From positions 659,635 to 723,634 of the forward strand of contig NZ_JAHKQI010000008.1 in assembly GCF_018860975.1 (NCBI RefSeq): 64,000 nt of DNA. Direction: 5' to 3'. Shown here in pieces: positions 25,396 to 35,561 of this stretch; the stretch's first letter is position 1; each line of letters starts with the position of its first letter. The DNA is from Lentibacter algarum (lineage in GTDB: Bacteria; Pseudomonadota; Alphaproteobacteria; Rhodobacterales; Rhodobacteraceae). The notes under the pieces were generated by a model. It was not told the origin of the DNA. It searched no databases and worked only from the letters and a program-made list of their open reading frames with translations. The position numbers and the translations under genes are program-made.

Positions 25396-26214
25396 CTAAT
25401 ACTGATACTTCTTGATCGAGCGTTCATGAGACTTGTTCAGAACAACTCCGAGCAAGTTTGAGTGTTCTTCGATCAACTTTTTTGCTGTCTCCGTCTCTTC
25501 TTGCGTGGTGACACCGCCACCAAGCAACAAAATCACCGCATCAGTTTGCGCAAATAACGCCAGCATGTCGTCAAGGTAGTTGACGGGCGGTGTGTCAAAC
25601 AAGACGAGGTCAGGTTCATAGCTCACTTCAATATTGCGAATTACATCTCCCGTGGCACGACTGCTGAGGATAGCGCCAGAGTTGGCTACAGAGTTAACGC
25701 CCAAGCCGACAGCAAGCCGTGGGCCAATCCGGCTGAGGGGTTCATGAAACTTGACCTTACCTGTCAGTGCCTCAGAGATCGAAGCCCTCGTTTCGATACC
25801 GAAGTAGTTGTTCAGTGACGGCTGCCGCAAATCCATATCAAGCAAAACTGTGCGCATATCCGGATGTTGTGACAGGCTGACTGCAAGGTTTGAGGACACA
25901 AATGATTTGCCGCAGCCGCGCGTGGGCGAAGTGATCGCAATGCGCCTCCAACCGTGTTTATGGGCCTCAAGCAGAACCTTGGTGCGCAACACCGAAAAAA
26001 TCTCATGCTCCAGTCGCTGCGGGTCGTGGGCGACGATGCGCCTCTTGGCGAGCACCTTTGGGTCAATCGCCATAACTGGCAAATCATCCCAAAGCTCAAG
26101 CGGCTCTTCTGAGGGTAGGACCGGCGGTAAAACAACGCGCTCATTGATTTCTGTTGGTTCTTCAGTATCCGAACGGGATGCGCGCATAAAAGCTATATCT
26201 GTCTTGGAGTTCAA
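25396..26214 (-). CDS. CpsD/CapB-type tyrosine-protein kinase (BY-kinase) ATPase
   Basis: 272 residues without membrane helix. P-loop TSPTRGCGKSFVSSNLA (Walker A), Walker A' VLLDMDLRQPS and Walker B LVLFDTPPV follow the BY-kinase order. The C-terminus ends KKYQY, a minimal tyrosine cluster compared with the longer clusters of well-studied BY-kinases. It should phosphorylate itself and pair with the Wzz-like protein, its missing partner half. The gene converges on the Wzz-like gene with 14 bases between the stops. Start at ATG 26214; a nearby in-frame ATG at 26187 (MRASRSDTEE) is possible. Confidence 0.85.
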   Translation of the reverse strand: MNSKTDIAFMRASRSDTEEPTEINERVVLPPVLPSEEPLELWDDLPVMAIDPKVLAKRRIVAHDPQRLEHEIFSVLRTKVLLEAHKHGWRRIAITSPTRGCGKSFVSSNLAVSLSQHPDMRTVLLDMDLRQPSLNNYFGIETRASISEALTGKVKFHEPLSRIGPRLAVGLGVNSVANSGAILSSRATGDVIRNIEVSYEPDLVLFDTPPVNYLDDMLALFAQTDAVILLLGGGVTTQEETETAKKLIEEHSNLLGVVLNKSHERSIKKYQY

Positions 26215-26377
26215 AATACATACCTCTAATGAAGATTAAAAAGGCAAACACAAGTAACACCAACGCCCCAAGCGTAGACGATTAGCGGCAAAAATCAAAA
26301 CATCTATGAGAATTTGTGAAATCCGCTCAAAGCGTGTGACTACAGTGCAAACATCTCAGACAATCACTGTGTCACAA

Positions 26378-26462
26378 TGGTGCGGGTGAAGGGACTCGAA
26401 CCCCCACGCCTCGCGGCGCCAGAACCTAAATCTGGTGCGTCTACCAATTCCGCCACACCCGC
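26378..26462 (-). tRNA. tRNA-Leu (TAG)
   Basis: Minus-strand acceptor GCGGGTG pairs with CACCCGC, discriminator A and an encoded CCA. The anticodon loop ATTTAGG gives anticodon TAG (reads CUA and related codons). A long variable arm (class II) is present and the T-arm GGGGGTTCGAGTCCC is standard. 85 bases with CCA. Confidence 0.96.
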
Positions 26463-26602
26463 ATCGACAGGCTATCTAGCAGCCCCCTCAATGGGATGCG
26501 AGAGGAAACACTCAAATTGAGAATAAAAAAAGTCACGACATTTACCTCTTTTTGCCGTATTCTGTCGCAAAACTGAGGCAGTATAAAAAAGCAGGTCCGA
26601 AA

Positions 26603-27088
26603 ATGATGACCATTCAAACGGTAAATGCCGTCGAGACTCAGACTCTGGCTAATGCAGACGGGTTTATTGTCGGTAGCACAGTTCTCACGCTCGAAGGCGA
26701 AATGCCGGTCGAGTTTCTTACACCAGGTGATCGCGTTATCACACGCGACAGTGGCATGGCTGTTCTTTTGGCTATCGAGGCGGTTGAATTAGAAACCGAC
26801 ATGGTCTGGATCATGGGCGGCTCACTTGGGCACAACAAGCCTGATGCCGACACGCTTATGCCTGCCAACCAACATATTTTGCTACGCGATTGGCGCGCCG
26901 AGGCCCTTGCAGGCGCTCCACAGGCTTTCGCCCCCGCCGCAGCTCTGGTTGATGGTGAGTTTATCCGCGACGCCGGCCGCAAAGAAGTGACGCTCTACAA
27001 GCTCACGTTCGAGGCACCGCATATTCTTTATGTTGACGGGTTAGAGCTGTCTTGCGAGCCAAAAGAAACGCAAAAACACGCGGCCTAA
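26603..27088 (+). CDS. Hint-domain protein lacking the catalytic cysteine
   Basis: 161 residues from ATG 26603 (an upstream in-frame ATG at 26552 would add 17 residues). Residues ~17-130 show the Hint_2 pattern common in Roseobacters: GFIVGSTVLTLEGEMPVEFLTPGDRVITRDSG, then PANQHILLRDW and APHILYVDGLEL. In autoprocessing Hint domains the first residue is Cys or Ser preceding the strand; here the position reads Gly-Ser and the only Cys (LSCEP) is near the C-terminus. Self-splicing is therefore unlikely, though Ser could substitute. Function unknown. It converges on the nnr gene with a 4-base overlap of the ends. Confidence 0.78.
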   Translation: MMTIQTVNAVETQTLANADGFIVGSTVLTLEGEMPVEFLTPGDRVITRDSGMAVLLAIEAVELETDMVWIMGGSLGHNKPDADTLMPANQHILLRDWRAEALAGAPQAFAPAAALVDGEFIRDAGRKEVTLYKLTFEAPHILYVDGLELSCEPKETQKHAA

Positions 27089-28662
27089 CCCCCCAACGCT
27101 TTGAACACCTTAGGCAATTCTTCAGGCAGATCTTCAGCAATCAGCCCCGCGCCAAAGCTGCGCGCGCATTCGACATGCAGCCAGGCACCTGTTTCCGCCG
27201 CTTGCATAGGGTCAAACCCACGCGCCAACAGTCCTGTGATAAACCCTGCCAGCACATCCCCCGCCCCCGCCGTCGCCAGCCAAGGTGCCGCGCGCTCATA
27301 TAGCGCCGAGTTTATGCTGCATCGCCCGTCCGGCGCCGCGATCACCGTGTCAGCGCCCTTAAAGAGCACAACACAGCCCGCCTTCGTCGCCGCTTCGCGC
27401 GTGGCATCAACTTTTGAATAGGCCGGCCCTGACGTGGCTGGCGCGTTTAGCCGCTTCGCAATGTCAGGAAAGAGCTTAGCAAATTCGCCGCCATGTGGTG
27501 TCAGTACGCAGTCTTCATGTAGCATTGCAAACAGTTCCGCCGGATCATTCAGGTAGGCGCTCAGCGCATCCGCATCCAGCACCGTCGCCCGGTTAACCTC
27601 AAGCGCCACAGGCACCAACTCCCGCGCCCGCTCAAGCCCCAACGCAGGCCCAAGGCACAGCGCGTTGATCCGCGTGTCCTCTAAGGCTTTGCGCAACTCC
27701 TCTGCCGTCCCTGCCCTTACAAGCATGATCGCTGTCAGCTGCGCAGCAACCTCCATCTGGGCCGAGCCTGGAACGCCCAGCGTCACCAGCCCCGCCCCGA
27801 TCCGTAGTGCCCCCCGCGCCGCCAGCCGCGCCGCCCCAGTGCGGCCTGCACCACCTGAGAGAACGAGTGCGTGGCCATGGGAGTATTTGTGCAACCCATG
27901 CAGACTAAGTAAATCGGAAACGTTTTTAGATGCAGCCCTCGAACGCGAATGACCACTAAGGTAAGTGATTGACGTCTTAAGCCGGAAGTTCGGAACACGT
28001 TTAGCCAGACCGATGCTCTTAACTGTGCAAGTTTCTGGCAGTTCAGCGAGAGGCAGCATTAAATGCCCTTGTCGCTTCCGCTCGAACGTCACAATGAGAG
28101 CAACACCCTGTGGTCCGTCATAGTAATCGCTAGCTTCATCGAGAAAGCGCCCGCTATCAGCGCAAAAACCGCTTGGGACATCGATTGCAACATCGATACC
28201 TGCTTTGAACATTTCAAGGCAAAATTCTTTTGCATCTCCGGACAGCGGCCGAGACAAACCCGTCCCGAATACTGCATCAATAACCAAGTCAAAGTTGGCT
28301 GTAAGATAACTTCTCTTGAGTCTTTCAGTCGGCGTAATTTCCCCAACCTCCAACCACCGCTCACAGTTCACCCGCGCATCGGGCGGCAGCTTGTCAGCAC
28401 TCCCGTAAAGGAACACCTCAACTTCCCAGCCCCACTCCTTCAGCAAGCGCGCCACGACAAAGCCGTCACCGCCGTTGTTGCCAGGGCCGCATAAAACCAC
28501 GGCTCTATGCGCGGTTTTGGCTAGCTCGGGCCACTCCTCAAACACCGCCTCCACAACGCCGCGTCCGGCACGTTCCATGAGCTCAAGGCCCGTCACTTCG
28601 CCCGACTCAATCGCCGTTTGTTCGATGGCGCGCATTTGGGCAGCTGTCAGAAGTTCGCTCAT
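27085..28662 (-). CDS. Bifunctional NAD(P)H-hydrate epimerase and ADP-dependent dehydratase
   Basis: 525 residues. The N-terminal half (~1-215) is the YjeF_N epimerase (NNGGDGFVVARLL, then DLVIDAVFGTGL). The C-terminal half (~230-525) is the dehydratase (GGAGRTGAARLAARGALRIGAGLVTLG, LTPHGGEFAKLF, LATAGAGDVLAGFITGLLARGF). Together they repair damaged NAD(P)H hydrates. The fused form is standard in bacteria and is often called nnr/nnrD. Start at ATG 28662 (MSELLTAAQM), the usual N-terminus; an in-frame TTG at 28692 is less likely. Confidence 0.93.
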   Translation of the reverse strand: MSELLTAAQMRAIEQTAIESGEVTGLELMERAGRGVVEAVFEEWPELAKTAHRAVVLCGPGNNGGDGFVVARLLKEWGWEVEVFLYGSADKLPPDARVNCERWLEVGEITPTERLKRSYLTANFDLVIDAVFGTGLSRPLSGDAKEFCLEMFKAGIDVAIDVPSGFCADSGRFLDEASDYYDGPQGVALIVTFERKRQGHLMLPLAELPETCTVKSIGLAKRVPNFRLKTSITYLSGHSRSRAASKNVSDLLSLHGLHKYSHGHALVLSGGAGRTGAARLAARGALRIGAGLVTLGVPGSAQMEVAAQLTAIMLVRAGTAEELRKALEDTRINALCLGPALGLERARELVPVALEVNRATVLDADALSAYLNDPAELFAMLHEDCVLTPHGGEFAKLFPDIAKRLNAPATSGPAYSKVDATREAATKAGCVVLFKGADTVIAAPDGRCSINSALYERAAPWLATAGAGDVLAGFITGLLARGFDPMQAAETGAWLHVECARSFGAGLIAEDLPEELPKVFKALGG

Positions 28663-28699
28663 AGTTAACGCACCCGATTCACTGGAGGTCAAATTTTAG

Positions 28700-29170
<471 letters not shown>

Positions 29171-29205
29171 ACCTAACTTTCCGTAACTAAATAAGGACCA
29201 AGAGC

Positions 29206-30612
29206 ATGAGCATAGCAAAAGTTCTCAAAACGCTCAAAGACGAAGACGTCGCCTATGTCGACATTCGTTTTACTGACGTTCGTGGCAAACTTCAGCATGT
29301 AACTGTTGATGTTGATCTCGTCGACGAAGACTTCCTCGAAGAGGGCTTCATGTTTGACGGCTCTTCAATCGCGGGTTGGAAATCAATCGAAAACAGCGAT
29401 ATGAAGCTGATCGCAGACACTGAGTCAGCTTACATCGACCCGTTCTATGCCGAGAAAACGCTCTGCATTCACTGTTCTATCGTTGAGCCCGACACTGGCG
29501 AAGCCTACAGCCGCGACCCACGCGGAACCGCCCAAAAAGCTGAAGCCTACCTCAAGTCTTCAGGTATTGGTGACGTTGCTTACATGGGCCCAGAAGCTGA
29601 GTTCTTCATCTTTGACGATGTTCGGTTTGAGAACAAAATCAACAAAGTATCCTACGAAGTTGATGCAATCGACGGCTCATGGAACACAGATACAGAATAC
29701 GAAATGGGCAACACGGGCCACCGCCCCGGCATGAAAGGTGGCTATTTCCCGGTTAACCCGATCGACGACGCACACGACCTGCGCGGCGAAATGCTCTCAA
29801 CCATGAAGAGCCTCGGTATGAAGACTGACAAGCACCACCACGAGGTTGCCTCGTGCCAGCACGAGCTTGGCTTGATCTTTGACAGCCTGACAAAGCAAGC
29901 TGACGAGCTGCAGAAGTATAAGTATATCATCCACAACGTGGCGCATGCTTACGGCAAATCAGCAACCTTCATGCCAAAGCCGATCTACGGCGACAACGGC
30001 ACAGGGATGCACGTAAACATGTCGATCTGGAAAGACGGTAAGCCGTTGTTCGCAGGTGACAAATACGCAGACCTTAGCCAAGAAGCGCTTTACTTCATTG
30101 GCGGAATTCTCAAGCACGCCAAGACGCTCAACGCCTTCACCAACCCTGCGACAAACAGCTACAAACGCCTTATTCCCGGCTTTGAAGCCCCTGTTCTGCG
30201 CGCCTACTCGGCTCGCAACCGCTCGGGTTGTGTCCGCATCCCTTGGACAGAGTCGCCAAAGGCAAAGCGCGTCGAAGCTCGTTTTCCTGATCCAGCAGCG
30301 AACCCATACCTCTGCTTCGCGGCACTGCTTATGGCTGGCCTCGACGGCATCAAAAACAAGATCGACCCGGGCGAAGCCATGGACAAAAACCTTTATGATC
30401 TGCCTGCCGAAGAGCTTGAAGGCATCCCAACAGTTGCTGGCTCGCTGCGTGAAGCACTGGACTGCCTCGCTGCCGATCATGACTTCCTTCTGGCTGGTGA
30501 CGTGTTCACCAAAGACCAGATCGAAGGCTATATCGAGCTGAAGATGGAAGAGGTTCACCACTACGAGCACACGCCTCACCCTGTTGAGTTCGGCATGTAT
30601 TACAGCTGCTAA
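29206..30612 (+). CDS. glnA: Glutamine synthetase, type I
   Basis: 468 residues, standard GSI-beta length. It makes glutamine from glutamate, ammonia and ATP. Signatures: [11 protein letters not shown], the Mg-binding [11 protein letters not shown] and [14 protein letters not shown] stretches, [15 protein letters not shown], and the ATP-loop ending [13 protein letters not shown]. The adenylylation tyrosine falls at Tyr397 (NLYDLPAEE), the same number as in E. coli, so activity should be switched off by GlnE in response to PII. A terminator follows at 30631-30661. Confidence 0.98.
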   Translation: MSIAKVLKTLKDEDVAYVDIRFTDVRGKLQHVTVDVDLVDEDFLEEGFMFDGSSIAGWKSIENSDMKLIADTESAYIDPFYAEKTLCIHCSIVEPDTGEAYSRDPRGTAQKAEAYLKSSGIGDVAYMGPEAEFFIFDDVRFENKINKVSYEVDAIDGSWNTDTEYEMGNTGHRPGMKGGYFPVNPIDDAHDLRGEMLSTMKSLGMKTDKHHHEVASCQHELGLIFDSLTKQADELQKYKYIIHNVAHAYGKSATFMPKPIYGDNGTGMHVNMSIWKDGKPLFAGDKYADLSQEALYFIGGILKHAKTLNAFTNPATNSYKRLIPGFEAPVLRAYSARNRSGCVRIPWTESPKAKRVEARFPDPAANPYLCFAALLMAGLDGIKNKIDPGEAMDKNLYDLPAEELEGIPTVAGSLREALDCLAADHDFLLAGDVFTKDQIEGYIELKMEEVHHYEHTPHPVEFGMYYSC

Positions 30613-30630
30613 GCTCCTCAAATATATAAG

Positions 30631-30661
30631 CAAAAGGCGTTTCTTCGGGAGCGCCTTTTTG
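30631..30661 (+). terminator. Rho-independent terminator after glnA
   Basis: CAAAAGGCG (30631-30639) pairs with CGCCTTTTTG (30652-30661) around a loop with a TTCTTCGGGA core. The T-run is part of the right arm. It lies ~20 bases past the glnA stop. Confidence 0.85.
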
Positions 30662-30738
30662 TTTGGCTTGACGCGCTATTTTGCACAGCTATGTTGACCG
30701 ACTTTCTGACTGCAAACCAAACTGCGAAAGCCAAACGC

Positions 30739-31965
30739 ATGCACACACTCGCGATCGACTTTGGAACTTCCAACTCTGCCGCAGGTTTAAGCGTCAATGG
30801 CGCGCCGTGGTTGATCGAGATGGAGCCAGGAGAAAGCACCCTGCCAACTGCGGTGTTCTTTGATCCGCACAGCAAAGACATGCTCATCGGACATCGCGCC
30901 GTGCGGGCTTTGATAAACGGCGAAGAAGGCCGTTTTTTGCGCGCCCTCAAAAGCCTACTTGGCACGCCGTTGTTACATGAAGAGCGGCGGTTGGGCGGTG
31001 AAAAACTCACATTCGTCACCGTCATCGCTCGGTTCTTGGCCGAGCTGAAGCAGCGCGCCGAAGCCGCAACCCGCCTCACGTTCACACAAGCATTGTCAGG
31101 CCGCCCAGTCTACTTTCACTCAGCCGATATGGCCCGCAACGCCAAGGCCGAAGAAGACTTGCGCGCTTGTTACCTTGAGGCCGGTTTTGAGAGCGTCACT
31201 TTTATGTATGAACCCATCGCCGCCCTGCGTGCCACAGCACCGGTTGAAGGCTTTGGACTTATCGCCGATATCGGCGGCGGCACCTCTGATTTCACCGTTT
31301 TCAAACAGGACGCAGCAGGCAAATCCGAGGTTCTCGCCTCGCACGGATTGCGCCTTGGCGGCACAGATTTTGACCGTCAAATCAGTATCGAAACGGTGAT
31401 GCCGCACTTTGGAGCGGGCAGCAATATCCGCGACAGCTTTGGCAAAGGCACCCAGCCCGCGCCGAAGCGCCTGTTCAACGAACTCGCCACTTGGCAACTG
31501 ATCCCCTTCGTCGATGCGCCCGAAACCCGTCGGCTCGCACGCGATCTCGCGCAGTTTGGCGAAGAGCCAGACAAGCTGGCTCGCTTGGTGAATGTGCTTG
31601 AGTATGAACTGGGCCATGACGTTGCCTTTGCAGTCGAGAGCGGCAAGATCAACGCAAACAAGGCTGCGGAAGCCGAGATCAATCTAACGATGGTCGAACC
31701 ACGCCTCAAAGCGCCCCTGCCCGCTCAAACGCTGGCACAAGCCATGCGCCCGCTTGCTCAACAAATCAAAGCAGAAGCGTCTAACGCCTTAGCCCTAGCT
31801 GACGTGCCGGCTGCGCAAGTCAACCGTGTTATTCTGGTTGGGGGGAGTGCGCTGATGGGACTCGTTCAGACGGAACTAGCCGCGCTTTGTCCAAACGCCA
31901 GCCTAGATGCTGAAAACGCGCTGACAGCTGTTGCGGCGGGCTTGGCGCTTTCCACAGCAGACTAA
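30739..31965 (+). CDS. Hsp70 family protein (YegD-like)
   Basis: 408 residues: an actin-like ATPase fold without the substrate-binding half of DnaK. Phosphate-1 loop LAIDFGTSNSAAGL (~4-17), connect/phosphate-2 GLIADIGGGTSDFTVF and adenosine-site VNRVILVGGSALMG. The length and motif order match E. coli YegD and related stand-alone Hsp70-like ATPases, whose clients are unknown. Start chosen at ATG 30739 (MHTLAIDFG); an ATG at 30691 adds 16 unrelated residues and neither has a strong ribosome site. Confidence 0.88.
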   Translation: MHTLAIDFGTSNSAAGLSVNGAPWLIEMEPGESTLPTAVFFDPHSKDMLIGHRAVRALINGEEGRFLRALKSLLGTPLLHEERRLGGEKLTFVTVIARFLAELKQRAEAATRLTFTQALSGRPVYFHSADMARNAKAEEDLRACYLEAGFESVTFMYEPIAALRATAPVEGFGLIADIGGGTSDFTVFKQDAAGKSEVLASHGLRLGGTDFDRQISIETVMPHFGAGSNIRDSFGKGTQPAPKRLFNELATWQLIPFVDAPETRRLARDLAQFGEEPDKLARLVNVLEYELGHDVAFAVESGKINANKAAEAEINLTMVEPRLKAPLPAQTLAQAMRPLAQQIKAEASNALALADVPAAQVNRVILVGGSALMGLVQTELAALCPNASLDAENALTAVAAGLALSTAD

Positions 31966-32030
31966 AACTCTGGCAAACAGGAAGAAATGCGTTAACCTAT
32001 TGAGAGTATTTCAACCGATCGGATAGACCC

Positions 32031-32825
32031 ATGCGCCTTTTTCTCACCAGCCTCATTCTTTCTGCGGCCCTCGCCGCACCAGTTGCCGCTGCATCCTGCA
32101 GCAACACCTCTTCCGGATTCGACAACTGGAAAGCCGACTTTTCAAGAGCCGCGAAGAAAGCCGGTGTCAAAAAGCGCGGTTTGCAAGCCCTCGCAGCAAC
32201 AACATATTCCAGAGGCACAATCGCGGCCGACCGCAATCAAAAAAGCTTCAAATACAGCCTCGACAAGTTTATGAAAATTCGCGGCGTGCCGACGATTATT
32301 TCACAGGGTCGCAAGCGTAAAGCTTCAAACGCCAACTTCTATGCGAGCCTCGAGAAACGCTACGGCGTGCCAGCGGGGGTGATCATCGCCATTCACGGCA
32401 TGGAAACCGGCTTCGGGCGGTTCATGGGTGACACACAGGTTGTCTCGGCCATTGTCACCCTGACGTTTGATTGCCGCCGCTCTGCATTTTTTCAACCCCA
32501 TGCCATCGGCGCACTCAAACTTGTTGATCAGGGCTCTGTGACAATGGGAACAAAGGGTGCCAAGCACGGCGAGCTCGGCCATACGCAGTTCCTCCCTGGT
32601 AACGCGATGAACTACGGCGTTGATGGCAACGGCGACGGGCGGGTCGATTTTTACAACCAAGCCGACGCGCTGGCATCAACCGCTAATTTCCTGCGTGCCA
32701 AGGGTTGGAAGCCCGGCAAAGGCTATCAGGAAGGCCAGCCGAACTACCGCGTTCTCAAAGAATGGAACGCGGCGACCGTCTATCAGCAATCACTGGCGAT
32801 CATGGGTCGCAAGATCGACGGCTAA
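32031..32825 (+). CDS. Lytic murein transglycosylase (MltB-like)
   Basis: 264 residues. Signal peptide ~1-21. The catalytic domain matches SLT_2/MltB: IAIHGMETGFGRFMG carries the likely catalytic Glu125, followed by VTLTFDCRRSAFF, GELGHTQFLPGNAMNYGVDGNGDG and a final LASTANFLRAKGW. It would cleave the glycan strands of peptidoglycan to 1,6-anhydromuropeptides in the periplasm. No lipobox, so a soluble form. Stands alone between the Hsp70-like gene and dddP. Confidence 0.9.
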   Translation: MRLFLTSLILSAALAAPVAAASCSNTSSGFDNWKADFSRAAKKAGVKKRGLQALAATTYSRGTIAADRNQKSFKYSLDKFMKIRGVPTIISQGRKRKASNANFYASLEKRYGVPAGVIIAIHGMETGFGRFMGDTQVVSAIVTLTFDCRRSAFFQPHAIGALKLVDQGSVTMGTKGAKHGELGHTQFLPGNAMNYGVDGNGDGRVDFYNQADALASTANFLRAKGWKPGKGYQEGQPNYRVLKEWNAATVYQQSLAIMGRKIDG

Positions 32826-32901
32826 TAACGACCTCCCCGCGTCGCATCAAGACATGACGGGGGGGGCTTCGCTTGCCACCCTTCTCAAAAAGGAGGCGCA
32901 T

Positions 32902-34245
32902 ATGAGCGAGCACTACAGTGACAGACGCAAAATCGACCCAAGCAAGGGCGCAACGCTTGGCGACGGCACCCCCAACGACAATGACCGCATTGAGATTGGC
33001 CCGACGCAACTTGCCTTTGCTGAGTGGGAAACCGCTGGCCTGACCCTGCCCAACATTGCCAACATGCGCACGTATCGCTGGAAACGCCTGACGCAGATGA
33101 TTGTGGATCGTGGTTATGGCGGCTTGCTGATGTTTGACCCGCTCAACATCCGCTATGCGACTGACAGCACCAACATGCAGCTATGGAATACCCACAACCC
33201 GTTCCGTGCCGTGTTGCTCTGCGCCGACGGTTACATGGTAATCTGGGACTATAAGAACTCGCCTTTCCTCAGCACTTTCAACCCCTTGGTGCGCGAGCAA
33301 CGTGGCGGGGCCGGTTTGTTTTACTTTGATCGCGGCGACAAAACCGACATCGCCGCCGACGTATTTTCCAATGAAGTGCGCGAGCTGATGAGCGCTCATG
33401 CAGGCACCAATAAGCGGCTAGCGATCGATAAGATCATGATCCCCGGATTGCGCGCGCTAGAGGCGCAGGGTTTTGAGGTGATGGAAGGCGAGGAAGTCAC
33501 CGAGAAGTGCCGCTCCATCAAAGGCCCTGATGAAATTCTGGCCATGCGCTGCGCCAGTGAGGCTTGTGAGAATTCCGTTAAGGCGATGGAGGATTTCGCC
33601 CGCCTCAACGTGCCTCTCGGCAACACCTCCGAGGATGACATCTGGGCTGTTCTGCACGCCGAAAACATCAAACGCGGCGGTGAATGGATCGAAACCCGCC
33701 TGCTCGCCTCTGGCCAACGCACCAACCCTTGGTTTCAGGAGTGCGGCCCGCGCATCGTGCAAAACAACGAGATCATCTCGTTTGACACCGATCTCATCGG
33801 CTCCTATGGCATCTGCGTCGACATTTCTCGCTCTTGGTGGGTCGGCGATGAAAAGCCCCCTGCCGAGATGATCTATGCCATGCAGCACGCTCACGAGCAC
33901 ATCATGACCAATATGGAGATGCTCAAACCCGGCGTGATGATCCCCGAACTCACAGCCAATTCGCACAGGCTTGACGACAAGTATCAGGCGCAGAAATACG
34001 GCTGCATCATGCACGGTGTTGGCCTATGCGACGAGTGGCCGCTGGTTGTTTACCCCGACGGTGAAGTCCCCGGCGCATTCGACTATCCCATCGAAGAAGG
34101 CATGGTGATCTGCGTTGAAGCCGCCGTCGGAGAAGTCGGTGGCGCGTTTTCAATCAAGCTCGAAGACCAGGTCCTGATCACCGCTGACGGCTATGAAAAC
34201 CTGACAAAATACCCGTTCGATCCGGCGTTGATGGGGGAGGCTTAG
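32902..34245 (+). CDS. dddP: Dimethylsulfoniopropionate (DMSP) lyase DddP
   Basis: 447 residues of the M24 metallopeptidase fold, but matching DddP throughout (KGATLGDGTPNDNDRIEIGP at the N-terminus, then RYATDSTNMQLWNTHNPFRA). DddP splits DMSP into dimethyl sulfide and acrylate. Reading codons from ATG 32902, the metal-binding residues fall at Asp295, Asp297, Asp307, His371, Glu406 and Glu421, the same numbers as in the characterised Ruegeria enzyme. That supports both the call and the start. AAGGAGG precedes the ATG. An in-frame upstream extension runs antisense-like through the transglycosylase region and is rejected. Confidence 0.95.
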   Translation: MSEHYSDRRKIDPSKGATLGDGTPNDNDRIEIGPTQLAFAEWETAGLTLPNIANMRTYRWKRLTQMIVDRGYGGLLMFDPLNIRYATDSTNMQLWNTHNPFRAVLLCADGYMVIWDYKNSPFLSTFNPLVREQRGGAGLFYFDRGDKTDIAADVFSNEVRELMSAHAGTNKRLAIDKIMIPGLRALEAQGFEVMEGEEVTEKCRSIKGPDEILAMRCASEACENSVKAMEDFARLNVPLGNTSEDDIWAVLHAENIKRGGEWIETRLLASGQRTNPWFQECGPRIVQNNEIISFDTDLIGSYGICVDISRSWWVGDEKPPAEMIYAMQHAHEHIMTNMEMLKPGVMIPELTANSHRLDDKYQAQKYGCIMHGVGLCDEWPLVVYPDGEVPGAFDYPIEEGMVICVEAAVGEVGGAFSIKLEDQVLITADGYENLTKYPFDPALMGEA

Positions 34246-34331
34246 CCGCTTTCACCTTCGCGTGACGTTTGTTGCGGCTCCCTTGCGCAGAGCGTGCTGA
34301 GGGCGCAAGTTGGTGCTCAAAGGAGCCTGCC

Positions 34332-35561
34332 ATGCCAGCTGAAAAACTCACCTTTTCGGGCCACGACAACCATCAACTCGCCGCGCGGCTTGATATGCCC
34401 GAGGGCCCCCATCTTGCCACTGCGCTGTTTGCGCATTGCTTCACCTGCTCAAAAGACATTCCTGCCGCGCGCCGGATCGCACAACGGCTGGCCGCGCAAG
34501 GCATCGCTGTGCTCAGGTTTGACTTCACCGGCCTCGGACATTCGGAAGGTGAGTTTGCCAACACCAGTTTCAGCTCCAACCTGAGCGACCTCAAAGCCGC
34601 CGCCGAAGCGCTGGCCGCTAAAGGTATGGCCCCTGACATGCTCATCGGTCACTCGCTTGGCGGTGCTGCAGTAATTGCCGCCGCAGCAGATATCCCTTCC
34701 GCAAAAGCTGTTGTCACACTCGGCGCGCCCTTTGATCCCGCCCATGTCGCCGAGAACTTCAAAGCCGCGCATGAAGCAATCTGCCGTGAGGGCGAAGCGC
34801 AAGTGTCCCTTGGCGGTCGTGCCTTCATAATCAAGCGCGACTTTCTCGAAGATATCTCGAAACAAAACCTCACCGATGCACTCAAAGGCCTGCACAAGGC
34901 CCTGTTGGTGCTGCACGCGCCGCTTGACGAAACAGTCAGCATCGACAACGCTGCCGAGATCTTCATCACCGCCAAGCACCCCAAAAGCTTCGTGACACTA
35001 GATAAGGCAGATCACCTGATCAGCCGTGCCGAAGACGCCGAGTATGCCGCCGAAGTGATCGCTGCTTGGGCCGCGCGCTACCTCGACTTACGCCCACCTG
35101 CCCCGCCCATCGGCGCGCCCGAAGGCATCACGCGGGTTTCGGAAGCCGACCCGAACGGCTTCTTGCAAGACATCATGGCAGGGCCACTGCACCACGCCCT
35201 CGCCGACGAGCCAGAGGCCTATGGCGGCACCAACCGCGGCATGTCGCCTTATGGCCTGGTGTCGGCAGGCCTTGGCGCTTGCACCTCAATGACGATCCGC
35301 ATGTATGCCCGCCGCAAAGGCTGGCCGCTTGAGCATGTGAGCGTTGACGTGAACCACAACAAGGTTCACGCGCAAGATGCTGGCTCAACGGGGAACCAAG
35401 GTCAGACCAAAATTGACAGCTTTCATCGCAAGATTACTCTGACAGGAGAGCTCAGCGCAGATCAACGTACGAGACTTCTGGAAATAGCCGACAAATGCCC
35501 CGTTCACCGCACGCTCGAGCGCGCCAGCCACATCGAGACTGTACTAGCAGAAGTGCTTTAG
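34332..35561 (+). CDS. Alpha/beta hydrolase-OsmC fusion protein
   Basis: 409 residues. Residues ~1-250 are an alpha/beta hydrolase with nucleophile elbow GHSLGG (Ser108) and an oxyanion-side HCFTCSKD near residue 34. Residues ~260-409 are an OsmC domain ([23 protein letters not shown], then a C-terminal [10 protein letters not shown]) with the paired cysteines used for organic hydroperoxide reduction. This two-domain architecture is known in Proteobacteria; the joint substrate is not. AAAGGAG precedes ATG 34332. It follows dddP after 86 bases, so it may share its transcript. Its end overlaps the convergent ccmG end by 4 bases. Confidence 0.92.
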   Translation: MPAEKLTFSGHDNHQLAARLDMPEGPHLATALFAHCFTCSKDIPAARRIAQRLAAQGIAVLRFDFTGLGHSEGEFANTSFSSNLSDLKAAAEALAAKGMAPDMLIGHSLGGAAVIAAAADIPSAKAVVTLGAPFDPAHVAENFKAAHEAICREGEAQVSLGGRAFIIKRDFLEDISKQNLTDALKGLHKALLVLHAPLDETVSIDNAAEIFITAKHPKSFVTLDKADHLISRAEDAEYAAEVIAAWAARYLDLRPPAPPIGAPEGITRVSEADPNGFLQDIMAGPLHHALADEPEAYGGTNRGMSPYGLVSAGLGACTSMTIRMYARRKGWPLEHVSVDVNHNKVHAQDAGSTGNQGQTKIDSFHRKITLTGELSADQRTRLLEIADKCPVHRTLERASHIETVLAEVL

